A stretch of DNA of 64,000 bases from Amycolatopsis mongoliensis (GCF_030285665.1 NZ_CP127295.1:1922001-1986000); one strand, 5' to 3'. Shown: positions 14,766 through 23,615, counted from the stretch's first letter. Numbers and translations are program-made. Notes: generated by a model from the sequence alone, not told the origin.

Positions 14766-16205
14766 ATGAGCAAGAAGGCGAGCATCGGGGTCACCGGCCT
14801 GGCGGTCATGGGCCGCAACCTGGCCCGCAACCTGGCCCGGCACGGGCACACGGTGGCCCTGCACAACCGGTCCGAGGAGCGGACCCGCGCGCTGGTGGAG
14901 CAGTTCGGCGACGAGGGCGACTTCATCCCGGCGTACTCGGCGCAGGCGTTCGTCGACGCGCTGGAGCGGCCCCGGCAGATCGTGATCATGGTCAAGGCGG
15001 GCGGCCCGACCGACGCCGTCATCGAGGAGTTCGCGCCGCTGCTCGAAGAGGGCGACGTGATCATCGACGCCGGCAACGCGCACTTCGCCGACACCCGCCG
15101 CCGCGAGAAGGCGCTGCGCGAGCGCGGGCTGCACTTCGTCGGCAGCGGCGTCTCCGGCGGCGAGGAAGGCGCGCTGAACGGGCCGAGCATCATGCCCGGC
15201 GGCTCGAAGGAGTCGTACGAGTCCCTCGGCCCGCTGTTCGAGGACATCTCGGCGAAGGTCGACGGCGAGCCGTGCTGCACGCACATCGGCGCGGACGGCG
15301 CCGGGCACTTCGTCAAGATGGTGCACAACGGCATCGAGTACGCCGACATGCAGCTGATCGCGGAGTCGTTCGACCTGCTGCGCGGCGCGGGCGGCTACTC
15401 CCCCGCCGAGATCGCCGACGTGTTCCGGACCTGGAACACCGGGCGGCTCGACTCCTACCTGATCGAGATCACGGCCGAGGTGCTGGCGCACGTCGACAAG
15501 TCGTCCGGCAAGCCGTTCGTCGACGTCGTCGCGGACGCCGCCGAGCAGAAGGGCACCGGCCGCTGGACCGTGCAGATCGGCCTCGACCTCGGCGTCCCGA
15601 TCTCGGGCATCGCCGAAGCCGTCTTCGCGCGTTCGCTGTCCGGCTCGACTTCGCTGCGCGCGGCGGCTCGCGGCCTCGGTGGTCCTTCGCGGTCGCCGCT
15701 GTCCGGGTCGGAGCTGGAGCGCTTCGCCGACGACGTCGAACAGGCGCTGTACGCGTCGAAGGTCGTCGCGTACGCGCAGGGCTTCAACCAGATCCAGGCC
15801 GGCGCGACGGAGTACGGCTGGGACATCGACCTCGGCAAGGTCGCCTCGATCTGGCGCGGCGGCTGCATCATCCGCGCGAAGTTCCTCAACGACATCACGG
15901 CGGCCTACGCCGAGGAGCCCGAGCTGCCGACGCTGCTGACGTCGGGCGGCTTCCGCAAGGCGGTCGAGGACGCGCAGGACTCGTGGCGCTCGGTGATCTC
16001 GACGGCGGTCCGGCTCGGGATCCCCACGCCGGGCTTCTCGACGGCGCTGGCGTACTACGACGGCCTCCGCGCGGACCGGCTGCCGGCGGCGCTGGTCCAG
16101 GGTCAGCGGGACTTCTTCGGCGCGCACACGTACCGCCGCGTCGACCGCGACGGCTCGTTCCACACGGCCTGGGCCGCTGAGGGCCGCCCGGAGTCCGACG
16201 CCTGA
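14766..16205 (+). CDS. gnd: 6-phosphogluconate dehydrogenase, decarboxylating, NADP+-type
   Basis: The product has 479 residues, the full length of the long-form enzyme of the oxidative pentose phosphate pathway, converting 6-phosphogluconate to ribulose 5-phosphate with NADPH and CO2. The Rossmann motif GLAVMGRNLARN is followed by HNRSEERT, whose NRS/T favours NADP. GSGVSGGEEGALNGPSIMPGG and KMVHNGIEY hold the substrate and catalytic Lys; YGWDIDLGKVASIWRGGCII is the C-terminal signature. The ATG at 14766 has GAGGA 6 nt upstream; an ATG at 14760 is too close to it. Confidence 0.95.
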   Translation: MSKKASIGVTGLAVMGRNLARNLARHGHTVALHNRSEERTRALVEQFGDEGDFIPAYSAQAFVDALERPRQIVIMVKAGGPTDAVIEEFAPLLEEGDVIIDAGNAHFADTRRREKALRERGLHFVGSGVSGGEEGALNGPSIMPGGSKESYESLGPLFEDISAKVDGEPCCTHIGADGAGHFVKMVHNGIEYADMQLIAESFDLLRGAGGYSPAEIADVFRTWNTGRLDSYLIEITAEVLAHVDKSSGKPFVDVVADAAEQKGTGRWTVQIGLDLGVPISGIAEAVFARSLSGSTSLRAAARGLGGPSRSPLSGSELERFADDVEQALYASKVVAYAQGFNQIQAGATEYGWDIDLGKVASIWRGGCIIRAKFLNDITAAYAEEPELPTLLTSGGFRKAVEDAQDSWRSVISTAVRLGIPTPGFSTALAYYDGLRADRLPAALVQGQRDFFGAHTYRRVDRDGSFHTAWAAEGRPESDA

Positions 16206-16213
16206 GTTCAAGT

Positions 16214-16264
16214 CCGTGAATGTCGCATTGAGAGACTCTAAGTCCCTCAATGCGACATTCACGG
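16214..16264. terminator. Perfect 19-bp hairpin after gnd
   Basis: CCGTGAATGTCGCATTGAG (16214-16232) is the exact reverse complement of 16246-16264, with a 13-nt loop. It starts 9 nt after the gnd stop and lies between convergent genes. There is no T-run. The arm sequence recalls the other long AATGT/GTGAGTG-type hairpins in this window. Confidence 0.8.
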
Positions 16265-16319
16265 CTTTCGGGGCTGCGCGAGCGGGAAGACCCCCTGGTC
16301 CATCCCGATCAGAGCAGCG

Positions 16320-17057
16320 TCACTGGTCCCGCGCGGCGAGGATCTCGGCCAGCACCTCCAGGATCTTCGCCTCGGCCTTGTCCTTCTCGACGCCGAGACC
16401 GTCGAGCACCTCGAAGCCGGCGCCCTCGCCCTGTTCCAGCAGGGCCAGGAGCATGTGCTCGGTGCCGATGTAGTTGTGCCCGAGCCGCAGGCCTTCGCGC
16501 ATGGTCAGCTCGAGGGTCTTCTTGGCGGCCCCGGAGAACGGCACCGGGTCCGGCGCGGGGTCGGCCCGCTCGGGCAGCCGCGCTTCGGCCGCTTCCCGCA
16601 CCGCTTCGAGCGTGACGCCCTGGGCCAGGATCGCCCCGGCGGCGAGCGCCGCGGGCTCGGTGAGCAGGCCCAGCACGATGTGCACGGTGTCGATGTACGG
16701 GCTGCCGTGCTCGACGGCGGCCTTCTGCGCCTCGACGACGACGTGCCGGGCCCGGTCGGTGTAGCGGCCGTAGACGCGTTCGATGCTGCCGCCCGGGTCA
16801 CCACCGGGGTCGACCTTGGGCACGAACCGCTTCTGGGCGGCCTGCTTGGTGACGCCCATGCTCTTGCCGATCTCGGTCCAGGAGGCACCCGCGCGCCGGG
16901 CCTGGTCGACGAAGTGGCCGATCAGGTGGTCGGCGACTTCGCCGAGGTTCTCGCCCACGTACACGGCGTCGGACAGCTGGGCCAGGACGTCCTTGTCGTT
17001 GTTGCTCTTGATGGCGCTGATGAGGTCGTCGAGTCTGACGGGGTTGGGTAAGGTCAT
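16320..17057 (-). CDS. Clp N-terminal-domain protein with HTH, likely DNA-binding
   Basis: The product has 245 residues. Residues 55-80 hold a helix-turn-helix-like stretch (GASWTEIGKSMGVTKQAAQK). Two Clp R-type repeats follow, with HGSPYIDTVHIVLGLL and LGHNYIGTEHMLLALLEQGEG, the same sequence pattern as the substrate-receiving N domain of ClpA/ClpC. There is no AAA ATPase module, so it is not an unfoldase; it may be an adaptor or a regulator that senses protein damage. Two matching inverted repeats directly upstream suggest autoregulation. The ATG at 17057 leaves these repeats just outside the gene. Confidence 0.85.
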   Translation of the reverse strand: MTLPNPVRLDDLISAIKSNNDKDVLAQLSDAVYVGENLGEVADHLIGHFVDQARRAGASWTEIGKSMGVTKQAAQKRFVPKVDPGGDPGGSIERVYGRYTDRARHVVVEAQKAAVEHGSPYIDTVHIVLGLLTEPAALAAGAILAQGVTLEAVREAAEARLPERADPAPDPVPFSGAAKKTLELTMREGLRLGHNYIGTEHMLLALLEQGEGAGFEVLDGLGVEKDKAEAKILEVLAEILAARDQ

Positions 17058-17060
17058 GCC

Positions 17061-17077
17061 GTCAACTGTAGGTTGAC
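17061..17077. promoter_or_regulatory. Inverted repeat GTCAAC-N5-GTTGAC, copy 1
   Basis: GTCAAC-TGTAG-GTTGAC lies 4 nt upstream of the Clp-N gene start. The second copy has the same arms and spacing. The arms also read TTGAC on either strand, so the repeat may overlap a -35 element. Confidence 0.7.
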
Positions 17078-17088
17078 GATCTGGCGCC

Positions 17089-17105
17089 GTCAACCATGAG
17101 TTGAC
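17089..17105. promoter_or_regulatory. Inverted repeat GTCAAC-N5-GTTGAC, copy 2
   Basis: GTCAAC-CATGA-GTTGAC is centred 28 bp from copy 1, close to three helical turns apart. It ends 6 bp from the stop codon of the upstream reductase gene, so it belongs to the Clp-N promoter. Confidence 0.7.
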
Positions 17106-17110
17106 GACGG

Positions 17111-18325
17111 TCAGGCCGCTCGGGACTTCAGGTGCTCCTTGAGGTTGAATTCGCTCGCCGCCAGGTCCGCGTACCGCGGGTGGGGGTCCGCGGTGAACAG
17201 GCGCCGCGCGGCGATGTGGTCCGCCGGCCGGTTCACCGACTCGACCGCGATGAGGACGTCGTCGCGGAACGACAGCACCGAGAACTTGCCCGCGGCCTGG
17301 TCGCCCGCGACCACCGTCCGGTCGGCGCCCGCAAGGATCCCGGCGATCTGCAGCTTCGCGCCCGACTGGTCGGTCCAGAACCACGGCAGGCTCGCGTACG
17401 GCTCGGGCGCGCCGGTGATCGCCGCGGCCACGCACCGGGCCTGGTCGACGGCGTTCTGCACCGACTCCAGCCGGGTCGCGGCGCCGGCCTGCACGCACGG
17501 GAAGTTCGCGCAGTCGCCGATCGCGAAGATCTTTTCGTCGGCCGTCCGCAGGTGCTCGTCGACGACGACGCCGTTGTCCACCGCGAGCCCGGCCGCCGCC
17601 GCGAGCGTCGTCTCCGGCACGACACCGACCGCGATGACGACCAGGTCGGCGGGCAGCCGGGAGCCGTCGGACAGCTCGACCTCGCGCACCCGCGAATCAC
17701 CGTGCAGCGCCGAGACGCCCTGGCCGAGCAGCACCGTGTGCCCGGCTTCGCGGTGCAGCGCGGCGAAGTAGGCGGAGATCTCCGGCGTCGCGACGCGGTT
17801 GAGGAGCCGGTCCTGCGCCTCGACGATCGTCACCGGGCGGCCGGCGTGCGACGCGAACTCCAGTCCGATGAAGCCACCGCCGACCACGACGACGTTCCCG
17901 GCGTCGGCGAGGGAAGCGCGGAGCCGGTCGGCGTCGTCGCGGGTGCGCAGGGTCAGCACACCCGGCAGGTCCGCGCCGGGCACGGGCAGCGTCCGGTTGC
18001 GCGCGCCGGTGGCCAGGACGAGGTGGTCGTAGTCCAGCTCGGTGCCGTCTTCGAGCCGCACCAGCGAAGCCTCGCGATCGATCGAAGCGACCCGGCCGGC
18101 GACCAGCTCGATGTCCTTCTCGGCGAAGAAGTCCTCGCCGCGCAAGTGCAGCTGCTCGAGCCCCGCGGTCCCGGCCAGGTAGGCCTTCGACAGCGGCGGC
18201 CGCTGGTACGGCACGCCCGGCTCGTCCCCGACCAGCACGACCCGGCCCTCGAAGCCGCGATCCCGCAGCGACGCCACGGCCTGGAACCCGCTCTGACCCG
18301 CCCCGACGACGAGAACGGTGGTCAT
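17111..18325 (-). CDS. FAD-dependent ferredoxin reductase-like oxidoreductase
   Basis: The product has 404 residues. The FAD dinucleotide fold is VLVVGAGQSGFQAVASLR, the second (NAD) fold is NVVVVGGGFIGLEFASH, and IFAIGDCANFP is the FAD-contact GD motif. These are the landmarks of reductases that pass electrons from NADH to ferredoxins or rubredoxins for monooxygenases and P450s. No ferredoxin or P450 gene is adjacent, so the partner is elsewhere. The ATG at 18325 has GGGAG 7 nt upstream and is preferred over 18343. Confidence 0.9.
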   Translation of the reverse strand: MTTVLVVGAGQSGFQAVASLRDRGFEGRVVLVGDEPGVPYQRPPLSKAYLAGTAGLEQLHLRGEDFFAEKDIELVAGRVASIDREASLVRLEDGTELDYDHLVLATGARNRTLPVPGADLPGVLTLRTRDDADRLRASLADAGNVVVVGGGFIGLEFASHAGRPVTIVEAQDRLLNRVATPEISAYFAALHREAGHTVLLGQGVSALHGDSRVREVELSDGSRLPADLVVIAVGVVPETTLAAAAGLAVDNGVVVDEHLRTADEKIFAIGDCANFPCVQAGAATRLESVQNAVDQARCVAAAITGAPEPYASLPWFWTDQSGAKLQIAGILAGADRTVVAGDQAAGKFSVLSFRDDVLIAVESVNRPADHIAARRLFTADPHPRYADLAASEFNLKEHLKSRAA

Positions 18326-18403
18326 CCCTGCTCCCTCACCCATCCGGCAACCTCACCGCCATCCGACCACAACCCGGCCCGGGCCGTCGAGGAGCGGAGG
18401 TGA

Positions 18404-19189
18404 TCAGTGGGGTTCCCCGCTCGTCCGCAACGCCCGCGGCGCCCGGAGCACCCGCGAAATCCCCCGTGCCGCGGCGCGCACCGCCGGGACCAGCGTCCGC
18501 GGATCCGTCCCCTCCGCCGGGACGACCACCGAGATCGCCGCGACCACCTCGTCCGTCGAGTCGTGGACCGGGGCCGCCACCGACAGGGAGATCAGCTCGA
18601 TCTGGCCGTCGCTGATCGCGTAGCCGTCGCGGCGGACGTCGGCCAGTACCCGCCGCAACTGCGAAGCCGAACTGATCGTCTTCGGGGTGAACGCCTTCAG
18701 CGGCGCGGACAGGACTTCCTCCTGAGCTTCGGCCGGTGCGTGCGCGAGCAGCACCTGGCCGACGCCGGTGGCGTGCGCGGGCAGCCGGCCGCCGACGCGG
18801 GTCAGGACGTTGACCGCGCCGCGGCCCGAGATGCGCTCGACGTAGACGACTTCCGGCCCGTCGAGCACCGCGAGCTGCACGTTCTGGTGCGTGGCCTCGT
18901 AGAGGTCCTCGAGGAACGGCATCGCGCTCTCCCTCAGCTCCGCGCCGTGCGGAGCGAGCGAAGCGACTTCCCACAGCCACAGCCCGACGCGGTAGACGCC
19001 CGCTTCGTCACGTACGAGCGCGCCGCGCCGGGTCAGCTCGCCGGCCAGCCGGTGCGTGGTCGACAGCGGCAACCCGGCGCGGCGGCTGAGCTCGGACAGC
19101 GTCAGCCGCGGCCGCTCGGCCGTGAAGGCGCCCAGCAGATCGAGGACGCGATCCACGACCGAGGGCGGCCGCCGCGCGCTGTGCCGCAC
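18404..19189 (-). CDS. IclR-family transcriptional regulator
   Basis: The product has 261 residues with an N-terminal winged HTH (LTLSELSRRAGLPLSTTHRL) and the C-terminal effector domain (ATHQNVQLAVLDGPEVVYVE, then LPAHATGVGQVLLA and SDGQIELISLSVAAPV). The GTG at 19189 begins 1 nt beyond the NIPSNAP stop. It is the last gene of a three-gene unit with a MetE-like enzyme and a NIPSNAP protein, and probably controls it. Confidence 0.92.
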   Translation of the reverse strand: MRHSARRPPSVVDRVLDLLGAFTAERPRLTLSELSRRAGLPLSTTHRLAGELTRRGALVRDEAGVYRVGLWLWEVASLAPHGAELRESAMPFLEDLYEATHQNVQLAVLDGPEVVYVERISGRGAVNVLTRVGGRLPAHATGVGQVLLAHAPAEAQEEVLSAPLKAFTPKTISSASQLRRVLADVRRDGYAISDGQIELISLSVAAPVHDSTDEVVAAISVVVPAEGTDPRTLVPAVRAAARGISRVLRAPRALRTSGEPH

Positions 19190-19190
19190 G

Positions 19191-19508
19191 TCAGAGGTCG
19201 TCGTCCGGCAGGAGCGGGCGCATGAACGTCCGCCGGTACCGCACCACGCACCCGCTCTCTTCGCGGATCTTGTCGGCTTCGATGAAGTCCGGGTCGACGC
19301 CGAACAGCGTCCGGTAGCGCTCGTACGCCGCGAGGCTCTCGAAGCTGAACAGCGCCCGCGCTTCGTCGCTCGCGCCCTCCGACGGCAGGAAGTAACCGTG
19401 GTGGATGCCGCCTTCCCGCTGCACCAACCGCATCCACGCGGCGGCGAAGCGTTCGAAGTCGGGCAGCTTCGCGGGGTCGATGACGTAGTCGACGACGCAC
19501 GTGATCAT
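19191..19508 (-). CDS. NIPSNAP-domain protein
   Basis: The product has 105 residues. The dimeric ferredoxin-like fold of NIPSNAP proteins is suggested by VVDYVIDPAKLPDFERFAAAW and the C-terminal ALFSFESLAAYERYRTLFG. Its role is not established in bacteria; members often sit in catabolic operons. Its ATG overlaps the stop of the MetE-like gene (ATGA), so the two are coupled. Confidence 0.85.
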   Translation of the reverse strand: MITCVVDYVIDPAKLPDFERFAAAWMRLVQREGGIHHGYFLPSEGASDEARALFSFESLAAYERYRTLFGVDPDFIEADKIREESGCVVRYRRTFMRPLLPDDDL

Positions 19509-20647
19509 CAGTGGCCGCCCCAGACGCGATCAGCGGTCGCCACGATCAGCTCGAGCTTCCGCAGCTGGTCGTCCGGGGTGAGGTCGTTGCCCTCCTCGGT
19601 CGAGGAGAACCCGCACTGCGGCGAAAGGCAGAGCTGGCCGATGTCGACGTACTGCGAAGCTTCCTCGATGCGCCGCACCAGGACGTCGGGGTCCTCCAGC
19701 TCCGGCCGCTTCGTCGTGACCAGGCCGAGGACGACCTTCTTGTCCTTCGGCACGAACCGCAGCGGCTCGAAGCCGCCGGAGCGTTCGTCGTCGAACTCCA
19801 GGAAGAACCCGTCGACGGCCAGCTCGCCGAACAGCGCCTCCGCGACGAACTCGTAGCTCCCCGAAGCGACCCACGACGACCGGAAGTTGCCGCGGCACAG
19901 GTGGGTCGTCACCGTGAGCCCCTCCGGACGCTCCGCCAGCGCCGCGTTCATCGTCGCGATGTTGCGCAGGTGCTGGCTGTCCGGGTCGCCGCCCATCCGC
20001 GCGACGAGCTCCCGCTGCGCCGGGTCGTTGAGGTAGGCGAGGCTGGTGTCGTCGAGCTGCAGGTACCGGCAGCCGAGGCCGGCCATCGCGGCGATCTGCG
20101 CCTGGTACGCCGCGCTCAGGTCGGCGTAGAACTCTTCGAGGTCCGGGTAGACGCTCTCGCTGACCGCCGCCCGGCCGCCGCGGTAGTAGACCATGCTCGG
20201 CGACGGGATGGTCAGCTTCGGCGTCACGCCGGGGTCCACATGGGACTGCAGGAACCGGAAGTGGTCGGCGAAGATCGGCGCGTCGAGCCGCACCTTGCCG
20301 TCGACCTGCAGGCCCGGCGGGCTGAACTCGAGGTCGCCCGCCAGGTTGTGGAACTTGACGTGCAGCCGCTCGTCGCTCTTCGAGATGCCGCCGAGCGCGT
20401 AGATGAAGTCCATGTGCCACGAAGCACGCCGGAACTCGCCGTCGGTCGCCGAGCTCAGCCCGGCCACCTTCTGCATCTTGATGACGTCGCGGATCGCGTC
20501 GTCCTCGACCGCGCGGAGCTGCTCCGCACCGATCTCACCGCTTTCGCGCCGCCGTCGCGCGTCGCGCAGCACCGGGGGCCGCAGGAGGCTCCCGACGTGA
20601 TCGGCGCGAAACGGCGGGCCCACCTGGGAAATACCGCCCGAAGTCAT
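19508..20647 (-). CDS. Cobalamin-independent methionine synthase-like methyltransferase (MetE C-terminal domain family)
   Basis: The product has 379 residues and only the C-terminal barrel of MetE. The zinc ligands are present: His and Cys in TTHLCRGNFRSSW, a Glu in the FFLEFDDER region, and a Cys in LCLSPQCGFSS. The N-terminal FRADHVGSLLRPP and YLQLDDTSLAYL are typical of the YxjG/core-MetE group. Such enzymes transfer methyl groups from one-carbon donors or act on other thiols. The NIPSNAP and IclR genes follow directly, so it may belong to a catabolic unit rather than methionine synthesis. Confidence 0.88.
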   Translation of the reverse strand: MTSGGISQVGPPFRADHVGSLLRPPVLRDARRRRESGEIGAEQLRAVEDDAIRDVIKMQKVAGLSSATDGEFRRASWHMDFIYALGGISKSDERLHVKFHNLAGDLEFSPPGLQVDGKVRLDAPIFADHFRFLQSHVDPGVTPKLTIPSPSMVYYRGGRAAVSESVYPDLEEFYADLSAAYQAQIAAMAGLGCRYLQLDDTSLAYLNDPAQRELVARMGGDPDSQHLRNIATMNAALAERPEGLTVTTHLCRGNFRSSWVASGSYEFVAEALFGELAVDGFFLEFDDERSGGFEPLRFVPKDKKVVLGLVTTKRPELEDPDVLVRRIEEASQYVDIGQLCLSPQCGFSSTEEGNDLTPDDQLRKLELIVATADRVWGGH

Positions 20648-20780
20648 GCACCGATGGTCACACATCCGCGGCCGTCGCGCCGCCCCCTGAAACAAGATCA
20701 TGACACCGGGTTCTTGCTACGGTCACGCGCACCGCGTTAGGTGTGCCGCGGGCTGTGCCGTCGGAAAGAGGGGCTTGACC

Positions 20781-22112
20781 ATGACGAAACCCGACGTCCA
20801 CCCGGTCGACCAGGGCCTGCCCGCAGGCCGGCTCGCCCTGCTCGGCCTGCAGCACATGTCGATCATGTACGCCGGTTCGGTCGCGGTGCCGCTGATCGTC
20901 GGCAGCGCGCTGAAGCTCGACACGGCGACGATCGGGCTGCTGGTCAACGCCGATCTGCTGGTGGCGGGCATCGCCACGCTGATCCAGGCGGTCGGCATCG
21001 GCAAGGTCCTCGGCATCCGGCTGCCGGTGGTCGCGGGCGCGACGTTCAGCGTCGTCAACCCGATGATCCTGATCGCGTCCCAGTACGGCCTGCCCGCGGT
21101 CTACGGCGCGATGCTGGCGTCCGGCGTCTTCGGCCTGCTCATCGCCAAGCCGTTCGCGAAGCTGATCCGGTTCTTCCCGCCGCTGGTCACCGGGACGCTG
21201 CTGCTCGTCATCGGCGTCTCGCTGCTCGGCCCGGGCGCGGGACTGATCGCGGGCAACGACGCAGGCGCACCGGACTACGCGGCCCTGTCGCACATCCTGC
21301 TCGCGTTCGGCGTGCTCGCGCTGCTGGTGCTGTTCACGCGGGTGCTGCGCGGGTTCGCCAACCAGATCGGGCCGCTGCTGGCCCTGGCGATCGGACTGGT
21401 GATCGCCATTCCGATGGGGCTCGTGCACTGGGACGGGCTCGGCGCGGCCGGCTGGTTCGGGCTCGCGTCGCCGTTCCACTTCGGCGCGCCGACGTTCCCG
21501 GTCGCCGCGGTCCTGTCGATGTGCGTGGTCATGCTCGTGACGTTCACCGAGTCGACCGCCGACATGATCGCCGTCGGCGAGATCACCGGGCGCCCGCCGA
21601 CCGACTCCGACCTCGCCCGCGGCCTGGCCACCGACGGCTTCTCGGCCGTGCTCGGCGGCGTGATGAACTCCTTCCCCGACACGGCGTTCGCGCAGAACGT
21701 CGGCCTGGTGCGGATGACCGGTGTGCGCAGCCGCTGGGTGGTCGCGGTGACCGGCGGGATCCTGGTGCTGATGGGCCTGGTGCCGAAGATCGGCGCGTTC
21801 ATCGCGGCGATCCCGCAGCCGGTGGTCGGCGGCGTCGCGGTGGTGATGTTCGCGATGGTCGCCGCGGTCGGCGCGCAGAACCTCAAGAAGGTGGAGTTTT
21901 CCGGCAACCACAACACTTTCATCGTCGCGGTCGCCCTCGGCGTCGGCCTGCTGCCGGCGTTCGCGCCGAAGATCTTCCAGCACTTCCCGGCCTGGCTGCA
22001 GACGATCTGCGGCAGCTCGATCACGGTGGCGGCGGTGCTGGCGTTCGCGCTGAACCTGCTGTTCAACCACCTCGGCCGGCGCTCGGAGCCGGATCTGCTG
22101 GAAGCGCCGTGA
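20781..22112 (+). CDS. NCS2-family nucleobase permease (uracil/xanthine type)
   Basis: The product has 443 residues and 12-14 membrane segments. Family motifs include GLQHMSIMYAGSVAVPL near the start, VTFTESTADMIAVGEITGRP, and QNVGLVRMTGVRSRWVV, which is the Q-N-x-G-x4-T-G motif of the purine/uric-acid branch. It should import xanthine, uric acid or uracil with protons. The ATG at 20781 follows GAGGGG. It is divergent from the MetE-like operon. Confidence 0.92.
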   Translation: MTKPDVHPVDQGLPAGRLALLGLQHMSIMYAGSVAVPLIVGSALKLDTATIGLLVNADLLVAGIATLIQAVGIGKVLGIRLPVVAGATFSVVNPMILIASQYGLPAVYGAMLASGVFGLLIAKPFAKLIRFFPPLVTGTLLLVIGVSLLGPGAGLIAGNDAGAPDYAALSHILLAFGVLALLVLFTRVLRGFANQIGPLLALAIGLVIAIPMGLVHWDGLGAAGWFGLASPFHFGAPTFPVAAVLSMCVVMLVTFTESTADMIAVGEITGRPPTDSDLARGLATDGFSAVLGGVMNSFPDTAFAQNVGLVRMTGVRSRWVVAVTGGILVLMGLVPKIGAFIAAIPQPVVGGVAVVMFAMVAAVGAQNLKKVEFSGNHNTFIVAVALGVGLLPAFAPKIFQHFPAWLQTICGSSITVAAVLAFALNLLFNHLGRRSEPDLLEAP

Positions 22113-22181
22113 GCAGCCGTTCGACGAGCCGGGCGCCGGAACACCTCGGACTTCAGCGACCTCGTGGAGCAGCTGCCCTGA

Positions 22182-22694
22182 TCACCAGCAGATGATCAGG
22201 ATGCACGACGGCCGCGGCGGCGCCGGCGTCGTCGTGTGCGCCGGCGGCTGACCGCCCACCGGGGTCGTGGTCGGGGTGACCGGGCTGCCCGGGCCGCCAC
22301 TGGTCGGTGTGGTGGTCGTCGGCGTCGTGGTGCCGGTGCTGCTCTCGGTGGTCGGGTCGGTGCCCGGCACCTCGGTGACGGTCTCACGGGGCACGCCGGC
22401 GCCGGGAACGACGTCGCCGCCGCCGGTGCCGCCCTCCGGCGGCGAGTCCGTGGCCTGGTCGGCGCCACCCAGCCCGGTGGTGCGCTGCGGGAACGGGATG
22501 ACCTGGATCTGGTCGACCGGGGACGCGTCCTGGGTGCCCTTGCCGCCGAGGCCGACCAGCACCGCCGCGGCCCCGCAGCCGATGACGACGGCGAGCATCA
22601 CCGCGAGCACCCGCCAGCGCGACTGGCCCGGCCCCGAACGGTCGCCCCAGCCCTCGCGCACGAGCAGCTCGCCGACCGATACCTCGTCGTTCAC
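22182..22694 (-). CDS. Membrane-anchored Pro/Thr-rich protein
   Basis: The product has 170 residues. The first ~30 residues are cytoplasmic and charged, then one membrane segment (VLAVMLAVVIGCGAAAVLVGL), then about 115 extracellular residues dominated by Pro, Thr, Gly and Ser. It ends with CILIICW, two cysteines close to the C-terminus. No domain is recognised. It is divergent from the rhomboid-like gene. Confidence 0.7.
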   Translation of the reverse strand: MNDEVSVGELLVREGWGDRSGPGQSRWRVLAVMLAVVIGCGAAAVLVGLGGKGTQDASPVDQIQVIPFPQRTTGLGGADQATDSPPEGGTGGGDVVPGAGVPRETVTEVPGTDPTTESSTGTTTPTTTTPTSGGPGSPVTPTTTPVGGQPPAHTTTPAPPRPSCILIICW

Positions 22695-22786
22695 CCCGAC
22701 AGACCTTCCCGAGAGGGCCTTTCGGCCGACATCGTGATCGTATTCTTACCGCACAAAGCACCCGAACGGGTGAGGTATCGGCAAAA

Positions 22787-22804
22787 ATTCGTCACGTAAC
22801 GAAT
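22787..22804. promoter_or_regulatory. Near-palindrome in a divergent promoter
   Basis: ATTCGTCACGTAACGAAT differs from its own reverse complement at only two positions. It sits between the Pro/Thr-rich protein gene and the rhomboid-like gene, 62 nt upstream of the latter. It is a candidate operator. Confidence 0.45.
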
Positions 22805-22865
22805 GCCTTGACGGTGGGTGACATTCCACAGCGGATTCACAGCTGCGGTTCGGGAGACTCCCAGC

Positions 22866-23615
22866 ATGACCGTCGAAGCTCGAACCATGCTGCTGAAAGC
22901 CGATCGGCCGATCCCCCGGATCGCCGTTCCGCGTCGCAGCCTGCGGGCGTTCGTCAAGGTCCTCCCGAACCCGAAGGCGACCCCGTTCACCTTCGGCTAC
23001 CTGGTCCTCCTGCTCGGCACGACCCTGCTGCTCAAGTTCGCCGACCCGGAGCTGACCGCCCGACTGCTGCGGCTGTCCAGCACCGACGCCCACAACCTGT
23101 GGCGGCGGCCGCTGACCTCGCTGCTGACCAGCGCGATCTGGCTGTCCGACGAAGGCTGGCTCGCCTACGTCGTCATCTTCGCGATCGCCGTCGCGCCGCT
23201 GGAACGCCGGTACGGCGTCCGCCGCACGGCGACCGTGTTCTTCTCCGGCCACGTGCTGGCCACGCTCGTCACCGAGTTGCCGGTGATGGCCCTGATCAGC
23301 GCCCACGTCCTGCCGAACTCGGCCGGGCACTGGCTCGACATCGGCGTCAGCTACGGCTTCTTCACCACCGCCGGCGCGCTCGTCTTCCTGCTGCGCGGCC
23401 GCGCGCGCCTGGTCGCGCTGGCCGTCACGGAAGCGTTCATCGCGGTGATCTGGCTCACCGACGACCCGGCGAGCCTCGACTCGGTCGTCACCCTGCTCGG
23501 CCACGCGGTCGCCGCGCACTTCGGGCTGCTGTTCTGGGGACCGAGGCTGCGCGGCCGAGCCGCAGGCCGGGCCCGGATTCCGGCGGGTAGGCAGGCGCCG
23601 GAGTCGGTGGTGTAA
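22866..23615 (+). CDS. Rhomboid-like membrane protein
   Basis: The product has 249 residues and about six membrane segments. The GVSYGFFTTAGALVF segment resembles the rhomboid G-x-S-x-G active-site helix, and LLGHAVAAHFGLLFWG could supply the catalytic His. The family is the actinobacterial rhomboid-like group. Whether it cleaves substrates is not known; the paired Ser and His make activity plausible. The start is the ATG at 22866. Confidence 0.75.
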   Translation: MTVEARTMLLKADRPIPRIAVPRRSLRAFVKVLPNPKATPFTFGYLVLLLGTTLLLKFADPELTARLLRLSSTDAHNLWRRPLTSLLTSAIWLSDEGWLAYVVIFAIAVAPLERRYGVRRTATVFFSGHVLATLVTELPVMALISAHVLPNSAGHWLDIGVSYGFFTTAGALVFLLRGRARLVALAVTEAFIAVIWLTDDPASLDSVVTLLGHAVAAHFGLLFWGPRLRGRAAGRARIPAGRQAPESVV

